From an uncultured Fimbriimonadales bacterium (GTDB taxonomy: Bacteria; Armatimonadota; Fimbriimonadia; Fimbriimonadales; GBS-DC), in assembly GCA_937934465.1 (NCBI GenBank), contig CALGZO010000191.1:1-13332 (forward strand): 13,332 nucleotides of DNA, in the 5' to 3' direction. The notes under the pieces were generated by a model. The model searched no databases. It was not told where the DNA came from and saw only the letters and a list, made by a program, of their open reading frames with translations. Positions 6,447 to 11,955 of this stretch are shown here, one piece after another; position 1 is the stretch's first letter, and every line of letters begins with the position of its first letter. The position numbers and the translations under genes were made by a program.

Positions 6447-7346
6447 TTAGTTGCTACTTGTTGTGGCGCTGGGCGATTTCGCCTCTTTGCGTTGCAGCGT
6501 CGCCTTGAGCTGCACCTCGTTGCTCTCGCGCTCGAAGTCCTTAATCTCCGAGCCATCCTTCTTGATGGGTTCAGTGGTCTGGTTCAAGCTCGCCTGCATG
6601 GTCATGCGCTGCACCAGCCCTGTGTCGGGGTGATACCACATCGTCATCGTGCCCTTCATCATGCCTTTCGTGACGCGCACGGCGGCGTCTTTGTCATTAG
6701 TGGGCTGATAGAAGGCGTCTTGGTACGATTCGATGGTCTGCTCGAAGGTCTGGGTGACTTTGTGCAGTTTCATGCCGTTATATTCTTCCATGCCCTCGTA
6801 GCGAGCGTTCATCGGGATTTTGAGCGCGTCGTCGCCTGCGCCCATCACACGGGTGAACTGCCAGCTCATGCCGTTGGTAAGCGGTTTGTCAGGGAGTTCG
6901 GTGGGGAACAGCAGGGTCGCCATGTTGCGCGGGTCGAAGCCGGGCAGTTGGAACCCCATCAGTCCGCCGCCTGCCTGCAAGCCGCTGAGTTTGCCATTGG
7001 GGTGAACCACGGCGGTCGAGTCGGGGATGACGCCTCGCGCCATGTCCAGCCCCACAGGGAACGGCTGCCCGTTGAATTCCGCGTCGAACGCTTCCAAGCC
7101 TGTCTTGACCGTCGCCTTGCCGCCCTCTTCCACCTTGTCTACCTGCATAAACAGGGTCATGATGAGCTTCAGCGTGCCTGCCATACCCGCTGCGCCCGGA
7201 ATGGGCAGGTTGCCGTTCAGCTCCACAGTGGCGTCGAACAGCTCGCGTTGATTCTCGGTGAATTTGAATTGTAGGGTAGCGGAGTCTTGCGCCATCATAG
7301 CGCTTGTGAGTACGCCCAGTGCCAGTAAACTTGCGATTCGCTTCAT
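6447..7346 (-). CDS. Secreted protein of unknown function
   Basis: The product is 299 residues long. A signal peptide is clear: MKR, a hydrophobic core ASLLALGVLTSAM, and a likely cleavage at AMMA-QD after residue 19. The mature part looks beta-rich (LQFKFTENQRELFDATVELNG; MKLHKVTQTFEQTIESYQD; MTMWYHPDTGLVQRMTMQASLNQT) and ends in a Ser/Thr tail. The organisation recalls DUF6263-like exported proteins, where a 'melt-curve' of paired strands ends in a statement like 'TGLVQRMTM', but I cannot confirm the family. No catalytic motif and no lipobox are visible. The start at 7346 has a strong AGGAGG at 7354-7359, 7-8 nt upstream. A GGTATACT box at 7385-7392 is a plausible promoter. The ZnuA-like gene lies downstream on the same strand across a palindrome. 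Confidence 0.85.
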   Translation of the reverse strand: MKRIASLLALGVLTSAMMAQDSATLQFKFTENQRELFDATVELNGNLPIPGAAGMAGTLKLIMTLFMQVDKVEEGGKATVKTGLEAFDAEFNGQPFPVGLDMARGVIPDSTAVVHPNGKLSGLQAGGGLMGFQLPGFDPRNMATLLFPTELPDKPLTNGMSWQFTRVMGAGDDALKIPMNARYEGMEEYNGMKLHKVTQTFEQTIESYQDAFYQPTNDKDAAVRVTKGMMKGTMTMWYHPDTGLVQRMTMQASLNQTTEPIKKDGSEIKDFERESNEVQLKATLQRKEAKSPSATTSSN

Positions 7347-7384
7347 AGGTCTGCCTCCTGCATCGGCGCATACGCGCTCCTATG

Positions 7385-7392
7385 AGTATACC
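7385..7392 (-). promoter_or_regulatory. Candidate -10 promoter element of the secreted-protein gene
   Basis: On the minus strand the sequence is GGGTATACTCAT, with TATACT one mismatch from the -10 consensus. It lies 38 nt before the ATG at 7346 and upstream of the AGGAGG ribosome binding site. A -35 box is not evident. Confidence 0.45.
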
Positions 7393-7417
7393 CGCAATTT
7401 TCGACGCATGGGTCGAG

Positions 7418-7458
7418 AAAAAGTTTTGTAGGTCGCTGCGGACACCAAGCCGTGCGAC
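7418..7458 (-). terminator. Possible intrinsic terminator of the mnmA operon
   Basis: Just after the yggU stop codon on the minus strand, GTCGC pairs with GCGAC (7454-7458 with 7432-7436), with a further CGG/CCG pairing across a small bulge. A run of five Ts follows at 7422-7418, about 9 nt past the stem. The stem is imperfect and the T-run is distant, so this is only a candidate. Confidence 0.35.
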
Positions 7459-7463
7459 AGTAG

Positions 7464-7688
7464 CTACTCCACCTCGAACACTTTCTGGCGGCTGGCTGCG
7501 CCTGAGACGAGACGGATGCGCGAGGGCGCGATATCGAAATGCTCCGCCAGCAGTCGAATCACGGCGCGATTGGCGGCGCCGTCGGCAGGGGGCGCAGCGA
7601 CACGCGCTACGAACCCGCCGTCAGGCAGCTCCACCAACTCGTTGCGCGAGGCGCGCGGCGTCACTTTCACGCTAATCCGACGCGGCAT
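7464..7688 (-). CDS. yggU: DUF167/YggU family small protein
   Basis: This 74-residue protein belongs to the DUF167 (YggU) family, whose cellular role is not established. It shows the family pattern: MPRRISVKVTPRASRNELVEL, then a short strand, then the conserved APPADGAANRAVIRLLAEHF and the SRIRLVSGAASRQKVFEV tail (cf. 'pPvdGkANkaLi...lak', 'v.ivsG..sR.K.v.i'). The ATG at 7688 has AGGAG 8 nt upstream and fits the family length. A longer frame upstream of this ATG is only a shadow of the permease gene. It overlaps the end of the AI-2E permease gene by 17 nt and is the last gene of the mnmA operon. YggU genes commonly sit at the end of envelope or membrane-protein operons, often with YggT rather than with a PerM-type permease. 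Confidence 0.88.
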   Translation of the reverse strand: MPRRISVKVTPRASRNELVELPDGGFVARVAAPPADGAANRAVIRLLAEHFDIAPSRIRLVSGAASRQKVFEVE

Positions 7689-8904
7689 GGGCAGTCTCCT
7701 GCGCAGACTCAGGCGCACCGTCCGACGGTTCCGAGGCGAGCTTGGGCAACTCCAAGAACTCCGACTCGCCGTAGAAGAAGTGGAGCAAGCGTTCGATGAT
7801 AATCTTGAATGTGGTGGCGACTGGCACCGCCAACAGCATGCCCCAAATGCCCCAGTTCGCGCCGACCACGATGGCAATCAACGCCGCCAACGGACGCAGC
7901 CCCACCGCGCCGCCCAGCAAACGAGGCGTAATCACCAAATCGAAAATGTTATTAACTGTCATCGCCGCCGCTACTACAATCACGGCGTGCCAAATTTTGG
8001 GAACGGTGAAGAGAAACAGGATGGGGTGTGTGCTACCGAACACCAGCGTAATCACGAACGCACTCAGAGCGATTAGAAACGACCCCAGGTAGGGGATGGG
8101 GTAGAGAATCGCTGCCAGCACGCCCAGTAGCACGGGGCTGGGCGCGCCTATCAGCCAATAAACGAGCATGCTGACCGCGCCGTAGGCGAGCGACGCCGTG
8201 ACAATCCCCCGAATGTACCGAAAGAAGAGCGCGCCTATCTCACCCATCAGCTGGCGCACCGCCGCTCGTTGGGCGGGGGGCGCAAGAAACAAAAAGCTCC
8301 GCTGCAGCGCTGGCATATCCAGCAAGAAAAAGTACGCACTCATCGGTATCAAGATAATCCACAGCGCTTTGGAGAGCAGTCCGAGCAGAGTGTTGAGAAA
8401 GGAGTTGATGTAGCGCGCCGCGTTGTCCAATAGAATCTCGTTCGCGCGTTTCTGCAAGCGCGAGGTGAGGGCTTCTGCCAGCGCTTTCGGCTCGGTGGGC
8501 AAATCCAGTCGCTTGAGCAGCTCGGCGTTGCGTTCAATCAGGGCGCGCCGCTTGGGAATCTCGCGCTCTAAGTACCCCCGCGCGTCTTTCACCCACCCAT
8601 CGACCACTTTGCTGATGTCGCCGTTGCCGCGTTGACTGAAGGTTTGGATAATCTGCTGCGATTGCGCATAGAAGGCGGGCACGAGCATCAATCCCAGTCC
8701 CATCGCGAGCAGCAAGAACGCGAGGAACACATTCAAGATGGCGCGCCCGCGCGAGTAGCCCCTGCGACACAGCGCTTCCACGAACGGATTGAGTAGCAGC
8801 GCAATCACGCCCCCAATCACGAACGGGACAAGGGACGCCCGCACGATATAGAGGAAATAGAGGGCAGCGGCGACCACCGCTGCCCAGCCCAGTACGCGCC
8901 ACAT
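7672..8904 (-). CDS. AI-2E/PerM family permease
   Basis: The product is a 410-residue integral membrane protein of the AI-2E transporter (PerM/YdiK) family. Hydrophobic segments lie at about residues 5-22, 25-42, 56-80, 175-197, 233-252, 257-285, 296-315 and 335-365. A soluble helical stretch (about 85-165) separates the third and fourth, as is usual. Family motifs include LIPMSAYFFLLDMPAL, FFRYIRGIVTASLAYG, AILYPIPYLGSFL, NNIFDLVITPRLLGGAVGLRPL and GANWGIWGMLLAVPVA. The substrate is unknown; members have been tied to autoinducer export, Na+/H+ antiport or polysaccharide-related transport, so the name is only a family label. The ATG at 8904 follows the YtxH stop codon by 6 nt and has no clear ribosome binding site, which suggests coupling with the upstream gene. 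The C-terminus (from about 385) is an acidic, low-complexity cytoplasmic tail. Confidence 0.9.
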   Translation of the reverse strand: MWRVLGWAAVVAAALYFLYIVRASLVPFVIGGVIALLLNPFVEALCRRGYSRGRAILNVFLAFLLLAMGLGLMLVPAFYAQSQQIIQTFSQRGNGDISKVVDGWVKDARGYLEREIPKRRALIERNAELLKRLDLPTEPKALAEALTSRLQKRANEILLDNAARYINSFLNTLLGLLSKALWIILIPMSAYFFLLDMPALQRSFLFLAPPAQRAAVRQLMGEIGALFFRYIRGIVTASLAYGAVSMLVYWLIGAPSPVLLGVLAAILYPIPYLGSFLIALSAFVITLVFGSTHPILFLFTVPKIWHAVIVVAAAMTVNNIFDLVITPRLLGGAVGLRPLAALIAIVVGANWGIWGMLLAVPVATTFKIIIERLLHFFYGESEFLELPKLASEPSDGAPESAQETAHAASD

Positions 8905-8910
8905 GGTAGA

Positions 8911-9189
8911 TTAGGCTTCGTCGGGCGCGATTTCCTCGGCGACTTCGTGCGCTTTGCGGCTGACGCGCTCGCGCAAGTTGCGTCCGACCTCGCCTGCGCG
9001 CTCGGAGACCTGGTGGCTCAACTCGCGCACCTTCTCGCTCAGGTCGTGCAACTTTTGCCCAAGCTCGCCGCGCACTTCCTCGCCCGATTTAGGCGCGAAC
9101 AGCAGTCCAATCACCGCGCCAATCAGCACGCCCAGTCCGATTCCTGCCAGCAGATACAGCACGCCGCTGCGTTCGTCTTGGTTTTGCAT
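8911..9189 (-). CDS. YtxH-like membrane protein
   Basis: The product has 92 residues. A single N-terminal hydrophobic segment with a Gly-rich core (GVLYLLAGIGLGVLIGAVIGLLFAPKSGEE) matches the YtxH family (general stress or gas-vesicle-like membrane proteins), including the APKSGEE block just after the membrane helix. The rest is a charged coiled-coil helix (LGQKLHDLSEKVRELSHQVSERAGEVGRNLRERV). I chose the ATG at 9189 because AAGGAGG ends 7 nt before it. An alternative ATG at 9195 abuts the ribosome binding site directly, but forms an ATGA overlap with the preceding stop codon, so coupled re-initiation there cannot be excluded. It follows a DUF948 gene, a pairing often seen in envelope operons. 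Confidence 0.85.
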   Translation of the reverse strand: MQNQDERSGVLYLLAGIGLGVLIGAVIGLLFAPKSGEEVRGELGQKLHDLSEKVRELSHQVSERAGEVGRNLRERVSRKAHEVAEEIAPDEA

Positions 9190-9191
9190 AA

Positions 9192-9860
9192 TCATCCCTC
9201 CTTGTGTGTGGTGTGTGTGGTCGCCTCCCCGTTGGGAGTGCGCTCCGCCGAATGTGCGACGGAATTCTCGATGGGCGCGTGGATAGCCGTCTGTGGACGC
9301 TCGGTATCCGCGCGCGCCTGCGTTGAAATCTCGGTAGGACTACTTGTAGCCTCTGTGCTGGGATGGGTAGGGTTGGCGTCTACGCTTGCGGGTGTGGCTT
9401 CCAAGCTGGGCGCGTTATCGTAAATCGTGACGCGCTTGGGGCGCGAGCGCTTCTCCAACTGCTGGCTCAGCAGCTGTCCACCCAGTTTGAAGCCCTGATG
9501 CATCGCTTTGCCCAGCGCGCGCGCGGTCTTTTCAGGCAGCCGACGCACCTTCGCGCCCAGCGTGTCAGCGACCTCCAGCTTGTGGCGGATATTGTCGCTG
9601 ACGATGTGTAGGTTCTCGATGGTCTCGGCGGCTTCGTGCAGGGCGCGCTCGGCTTCCTTGAGCGTTTGAGTCGCGCCATGTAGGGTGGGCACAAGCTCGT
9701 CGAGTACCTGCACCACGCGCCCGTTGATGTCGTTGATTTGGCGTTGTAGTTTGGGCAGCTCGCGCTTAGCGACAACCAGCAAGCCAATAACCGCCCAGAC
9801 CAGCGCCAGCAAAGTGATGCTCATCAGCCCGATCAGTATCATCAGCAAGACTTCGTTCAT
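9192..9860 (-). CDS. DUF948 membrane-anchored coiled-coil protein
   Basis: This 222-residue product has one N-terminal membrane segment (about residues 5-31, LLMILIGLMSITLLALVWAVIGLLVV), then a helical coiled-coil region (KRELPKLQRQINDINGRVVQVLDELVPTLHGATQTLKEAERALHEAAETIENLHIVSDNI) typical of DUF948. The last 80 or so residues are a Thr/Ser/Glu/Pro-rich, likely disordered tail ending in THTTHKEG. The function is unknown; the family is found next to YtxH genes in many bacteria, as here. The ATG at 9860 overlaps the mnmA stop as ATGA, so translation is probably coupled. The weak GGTAGAGGT ribosome binding site lies at the very end of mnmA. Confidence 0.85.
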   Translation of the reverse strand: MNEVLLMILIGLMSITLLALVWAVIGLLVVAKRELPKLQRQINDINGRVVQVLDELVPTLHGATQTLKEAERALHEAAETIENLHIVSDNIRHKLEVADTLGAKVRRLPEKTARALGKAMHQGFKLGGQLLSQQLEKRSRPKRVTIYDNAPSLEATPASVDANPTHPSTEATSSPTEISTQARADTERPQTAIHAPIENSVAHSAERTPNGEATTHTTHKEG

Positions 9861-11047
9861 ACCTCTACCCCTTCCAGCAGGAACGGCTGCACGATTTGCA
9901 GAGCGCGTTTCACGGCGCGGTCTGTGGTTTCCGCGTCGGGGTTGACGGCGTGATACGCTTCAATCACGCCGCCGCCCACCACTGTCTCGCCCCGATAGAA
10001 CACGCCGAACTGCCCTGGCGTGATGGCGCGCACAGGTTCGTCGAACACGACGCGCACGCGCGTCGGCTCCGAAAGCGGATACAGCGTCGCCCCCACCGCA
10101 GCCGCATTATACCGAATCTTCGCGCGCACGCGCATCGGCTTCTCCAAAAACGGGATGCTACTCCACTCCACCGCGCCGACGGTCATCTCGCGCTCGTAGA
10201 GCTCCGACTCCTCCCCCACGATGATAGCGTTCTCTTCGGGGAGGATGCGCAGCACGAACATCGGCTTGCCGTCCGTGTTGATGCCCAGTCGCCTGCGCTG
10301 CCCGATGGTATAGAGCGCGATACCGTTGTGCGTGCCCAGTACGCGCCCCTGCATGTCGCGAATCTCGCCGGGACGGAAGGCGTCGGGCGTGACTTCTCGC
10401 AGGAACTGATGATAGCCCCCAGCGTGCGCCGTGAAGCAGATTTCTTGGCTGTCGGGTTTGTTCGCCGTCCACAGTCCCAGCTCGGCGGCGAGGCGGCGCG
10501 TCTCGGTCTTGCTCGGCATCGCGCCCAGTGGGAAAATCGCGCGGCGCAACTGCTCCTGATTCAGCATATACAGCACATAGGACTGGTCTTTGTCCTTGTT
10601 AACAGCGCGCAGCAAGTTGTAGCGTCCTGTGTGGGGGTTATAGCGTGTGCGGGCGTAGTGCCCTGTGGCGATGAAGTCGCAGCCGAGCTCGTCCGCCTTG
10701 CGCAGCAGCGCGTCGAACTTCACAAAGCGGTTGCACTGCACGCAGGGATTGGGCGTGCGCCCGCGCCGATACTCGTGGATGAAGTCGCGTATGACGGTAT
10801 CGGCGAACACGCGGCGAAAGTTCAGCACATAGTGGGGGATGCCCAGCCGTCGGGCGACGCGACGCGCGTCTTCCACTGCGCCCAGCGAGCAGCAGCCCCC
10901 ATGCCGAGGGTCGGGGTGCGACTCCTGCCAAATCTGCATCGTAACGCCGACGACCTCGAAGCCGCGCTTCATCAGAACCGCCGCCGCCACCGAACTGTCC
11001 ACGCCCCCACTCATCGCGAGCAGCACTGTGCCTCGCTTGCGACTCAT
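9857..11047 (-). CDS. mnmA: tRNA-specific 2-thiouridylase MnmA
   Basis: The 396-residue enzyme adds the 2-thio group to wobble uridine U34 of tRNAs for Lys, Glu and Gln, using ATP and a sulfur relay. The PP-loop ATPase motif MSGGVDSSV is at residues 12-20. The catalytic pair is Cys102 in GRTPNPCVQCN and Cys205 in DSQEICF, at the spacing seen in E. coli (102/199). ATGHYAR (127-133), the KDQSYVLYML block and YTIGQRRRLGI are also present. The N-terminal insert ESHPDPRHGGCCSLGAVEDARRVARRLGIPH is the variant found in many non-proteobacterial MnmA proteins. It is intact and full length. The start at 11047 is fixed by the conserved N-terminus, and has no ribosome binding site; a GGTACACT box ends 9 nt before it. 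It opens a five-gene operon with membrane genes. Confidence 0.96.
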   Translation of the reverse strand: MSRKRGTVLLAMSGGVDSSVAAAVLMKRGFEVVGVTMQIWQESHPDPRHGGCCSLGAVEDARRVARRLGIPHYVLNFRRVFADTVIRDFIHEYRRGRTPNPCVQCNRFVKFDALLRKADELGCDFIATGHYARTRYNPHTGRYNLLRAVNKDKDQSYVLYMLNQEQLRRAIFPLGAMPSKTETRRLAAELGLWTANKPDSQEICFTAHAGGYHQFLREVTPDAFRPGEIRDMQGRVLGTHNGIALYTIGQRRRLGINTDGKPMFVLRILPEENAIIVGEESELYEREMTVGAVEWSSIPFLEKPMRVRAKIRYNAAAVGATLYPLSEPTRVRVVFDEPVRAITPGQFGVFYRGETVVGGGVIEAYHAVNPDAETTDRAVKRALQIVQPFLLEGVEV

Positions 11048-11056
11048 ATTGACTAT

Positions 11057-11064
11057 AGTGTACC
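11057..11064 (-). promoter_or_regulatory. Candidate -10 promoter element of the mnmA operon
   Basis: On the minus strand the sequence is GGGTACACTATAG, with TACACT ending 9 nt before the mnmA ATG, the same spacing as the box before the NAD-dependent epimerase. An overlapping TATAGT at 11052-11057 is an alternative but lies too close to the ATG. No Shine-Dalgarno sequence is present, so the message may be leaderless. Confidence 0.45.
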
Positions 11065-11097
11065 CGATGGGCGACGATAAAGCCCCGACTTTTGAAA

Positions 11098-11114
11098 GTT
11101 AAGACTTGGTTAAG
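11098..11114. promoter_or_regulatory. GTTAAG direct repeat with 11-bp period
   Basis: GTTAAG occurs at 11098-11103 and 11109-11114, separated by ACTTG. The 11-bp period is the usual spacing for tandem binding by OmpR/PhoB-type response regulators. It lies in the divergent gap between mnmA and the PEP-CTERM gene, about 100 nt upstream of the latter. The regulator is unknown and chance is possible. Confidence 0.25.
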
Positions 11115-11209
11115 TTTCTTGGGAGGTTGTCCGATTAGCCGACGGTTCCGAGTCATGTATGGTAGAGCTGCTCTGCGGCTCACGAAACCTAACACTTAGG
11201 AGGATTGCC

Positions 11210-11878
11210 ATGCAGATGAGGTCTCTAATCACAGGTATACTCGTACCTGTACTCTCGATGAGCGCAAGTTATGCGCAGTTCACGAACATCTTCAGAATAG
11301 ACAATCGGGCGTTTATACCGCCTGAAAATCGTCCTGTAATTGTTACAGGGTATCCGCTTGGTTTCAGCTCAGGGAATGTCGCGACTTTTGGAACACGCAA
11401 CGCAGGCGTTTTTGGTTTGAATGCGCCTGTCTACGCTCCGTATTTTAACTACGCCGTTTGTGTGGAAGTTGGGAATCCGCAGCCGTTCAACCAGACCGTC
11501 TTCTACAATCTACATCGCTGTTTTGGGCGTGTGGGGTATGTGCTGCAACTGGCGGCGAACCCAACCACTACTGACCAAGCCGCAGGGCTGCAGCTTGCCA
11601 TCTGGGAGTTAGAAAACGATGTCTATCCGGGAGGCCCTGCTAACCTATATGCGGGTAACTTTCGCATCATCAGCGGGTTTTCACCTGACGCTGTTTCTTA
11701 TGCAAACTATCTATTGAACAACTCTGTCAATCGATCCGCTGAGTATTATTATATGATACAATACACCACACAGGCGCAGGACTTAATTTTAGTGCCCGTT
11801 CCCGAACCTGCCAGCCTGATTGCGCTCGGAACTGGTGTGTTGGGACTGCTGGGGCTTCGTCGTCGGCGACAGCGGTAG
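11210..11878 (+). CDS. PEP-CTERM protein with candidate Cys-Gln thioester module
   Basis: The 222-residue product has a signal peptide (MRSLITGILVPVLSMSASYAQ, likely cleaved near residue 22) and a complete PEP-CTERM sorting tail: VPEP at 197-200, then the hydrophobic stretch ASLIALGTGVLGLLGL and RRRRQR. Such proteins are handed to an exosortase; none is encoded in the window. Between them, 'YAVCVEVG' (Cys84) and 'AGLQLAIWELEND' (Gln128) resemble the two halves of TQXA/TED domains, in which Cys and Gln form an internal thioester for covalent surface attachment. The spacing of 44 residues is shorter than in Gram-positive adhesins. The ATG at 11210 is preceded by AGGAGG (11198-11203) at 6 nt; upstream in-frame starts would add residues before the signal peptide. 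The gene looks more AT-rich than its neighbours and ends in a hairpin terminator. Confidence 0.88.
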   Translation: MQMRSLITGILVPVLSMSASYAQFTNIFRIDNRAFIPPENRPVIVTGYPLGFSSGNVATFGTRNAGVFGLNAPVYAPYFNYAVCVEVGNPQPFNQTVFYNLHRCFGRVGYVLQLAANPTTTDQAAGLQLAIWELENDVYPGGPANLYAGNFRIISGFSPDAVSYANYLLNNSVNRSAEYYYMIQYTTQAQDLILVPVPEPASLIALGTGVLGLLGLRRRRQR

Positions 11879-11899
11879 GCGCACCACATCATGCGCACC

Positions 11900-11934
11900 C
11901 CCAGCGTTCAAGAGCATAACTCTTGAACGCTGGG
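11900..11934. terminator. Perfect 15-bp hairpin between convergent genes
   Basis: CCCAGCGTTCAAGAG (11900-11914) and CTCTTGAACGCTGGG (11920-11934) pair perfectly across the 5-nt loop CATAA. TTCTCGTTT follows on the plus strand, so it can terminate the PEP-CTERM gene. The opposite strand lacks a T-tract, yet the stem may still slow RNA polymerase arriving from the metalloprotease gene. A smaller GCGCA/TGCGC stem lies just before it (11879-11896). Confidence 0.8.
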
Positions 11935-11955
11935 TTCTCGTTTACATGGGGGGTA

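Noticed and set aside
6492..7274. 260-residue open frame on the plus strand
   Set aside because: It is antisense to the secreted-protein gene, which has a signal peptide and a strong ribosome binding site.
9896..11080. 394-residue open frame on the plus strand
   Set aside because: It is a shadow of mnmA, whose catalytic cysteines and PP-loop are intact; high GC makes long antisense frames likely.
11233..11250. Near-perfect palindrome CAGGTA-N6-TACCTG with a GGTATACT core
   Set aside because: It lies within the signal-peptide codons of the PEP-CTERM gene, downstream of its start, so a promoter or operator role is unlikely.
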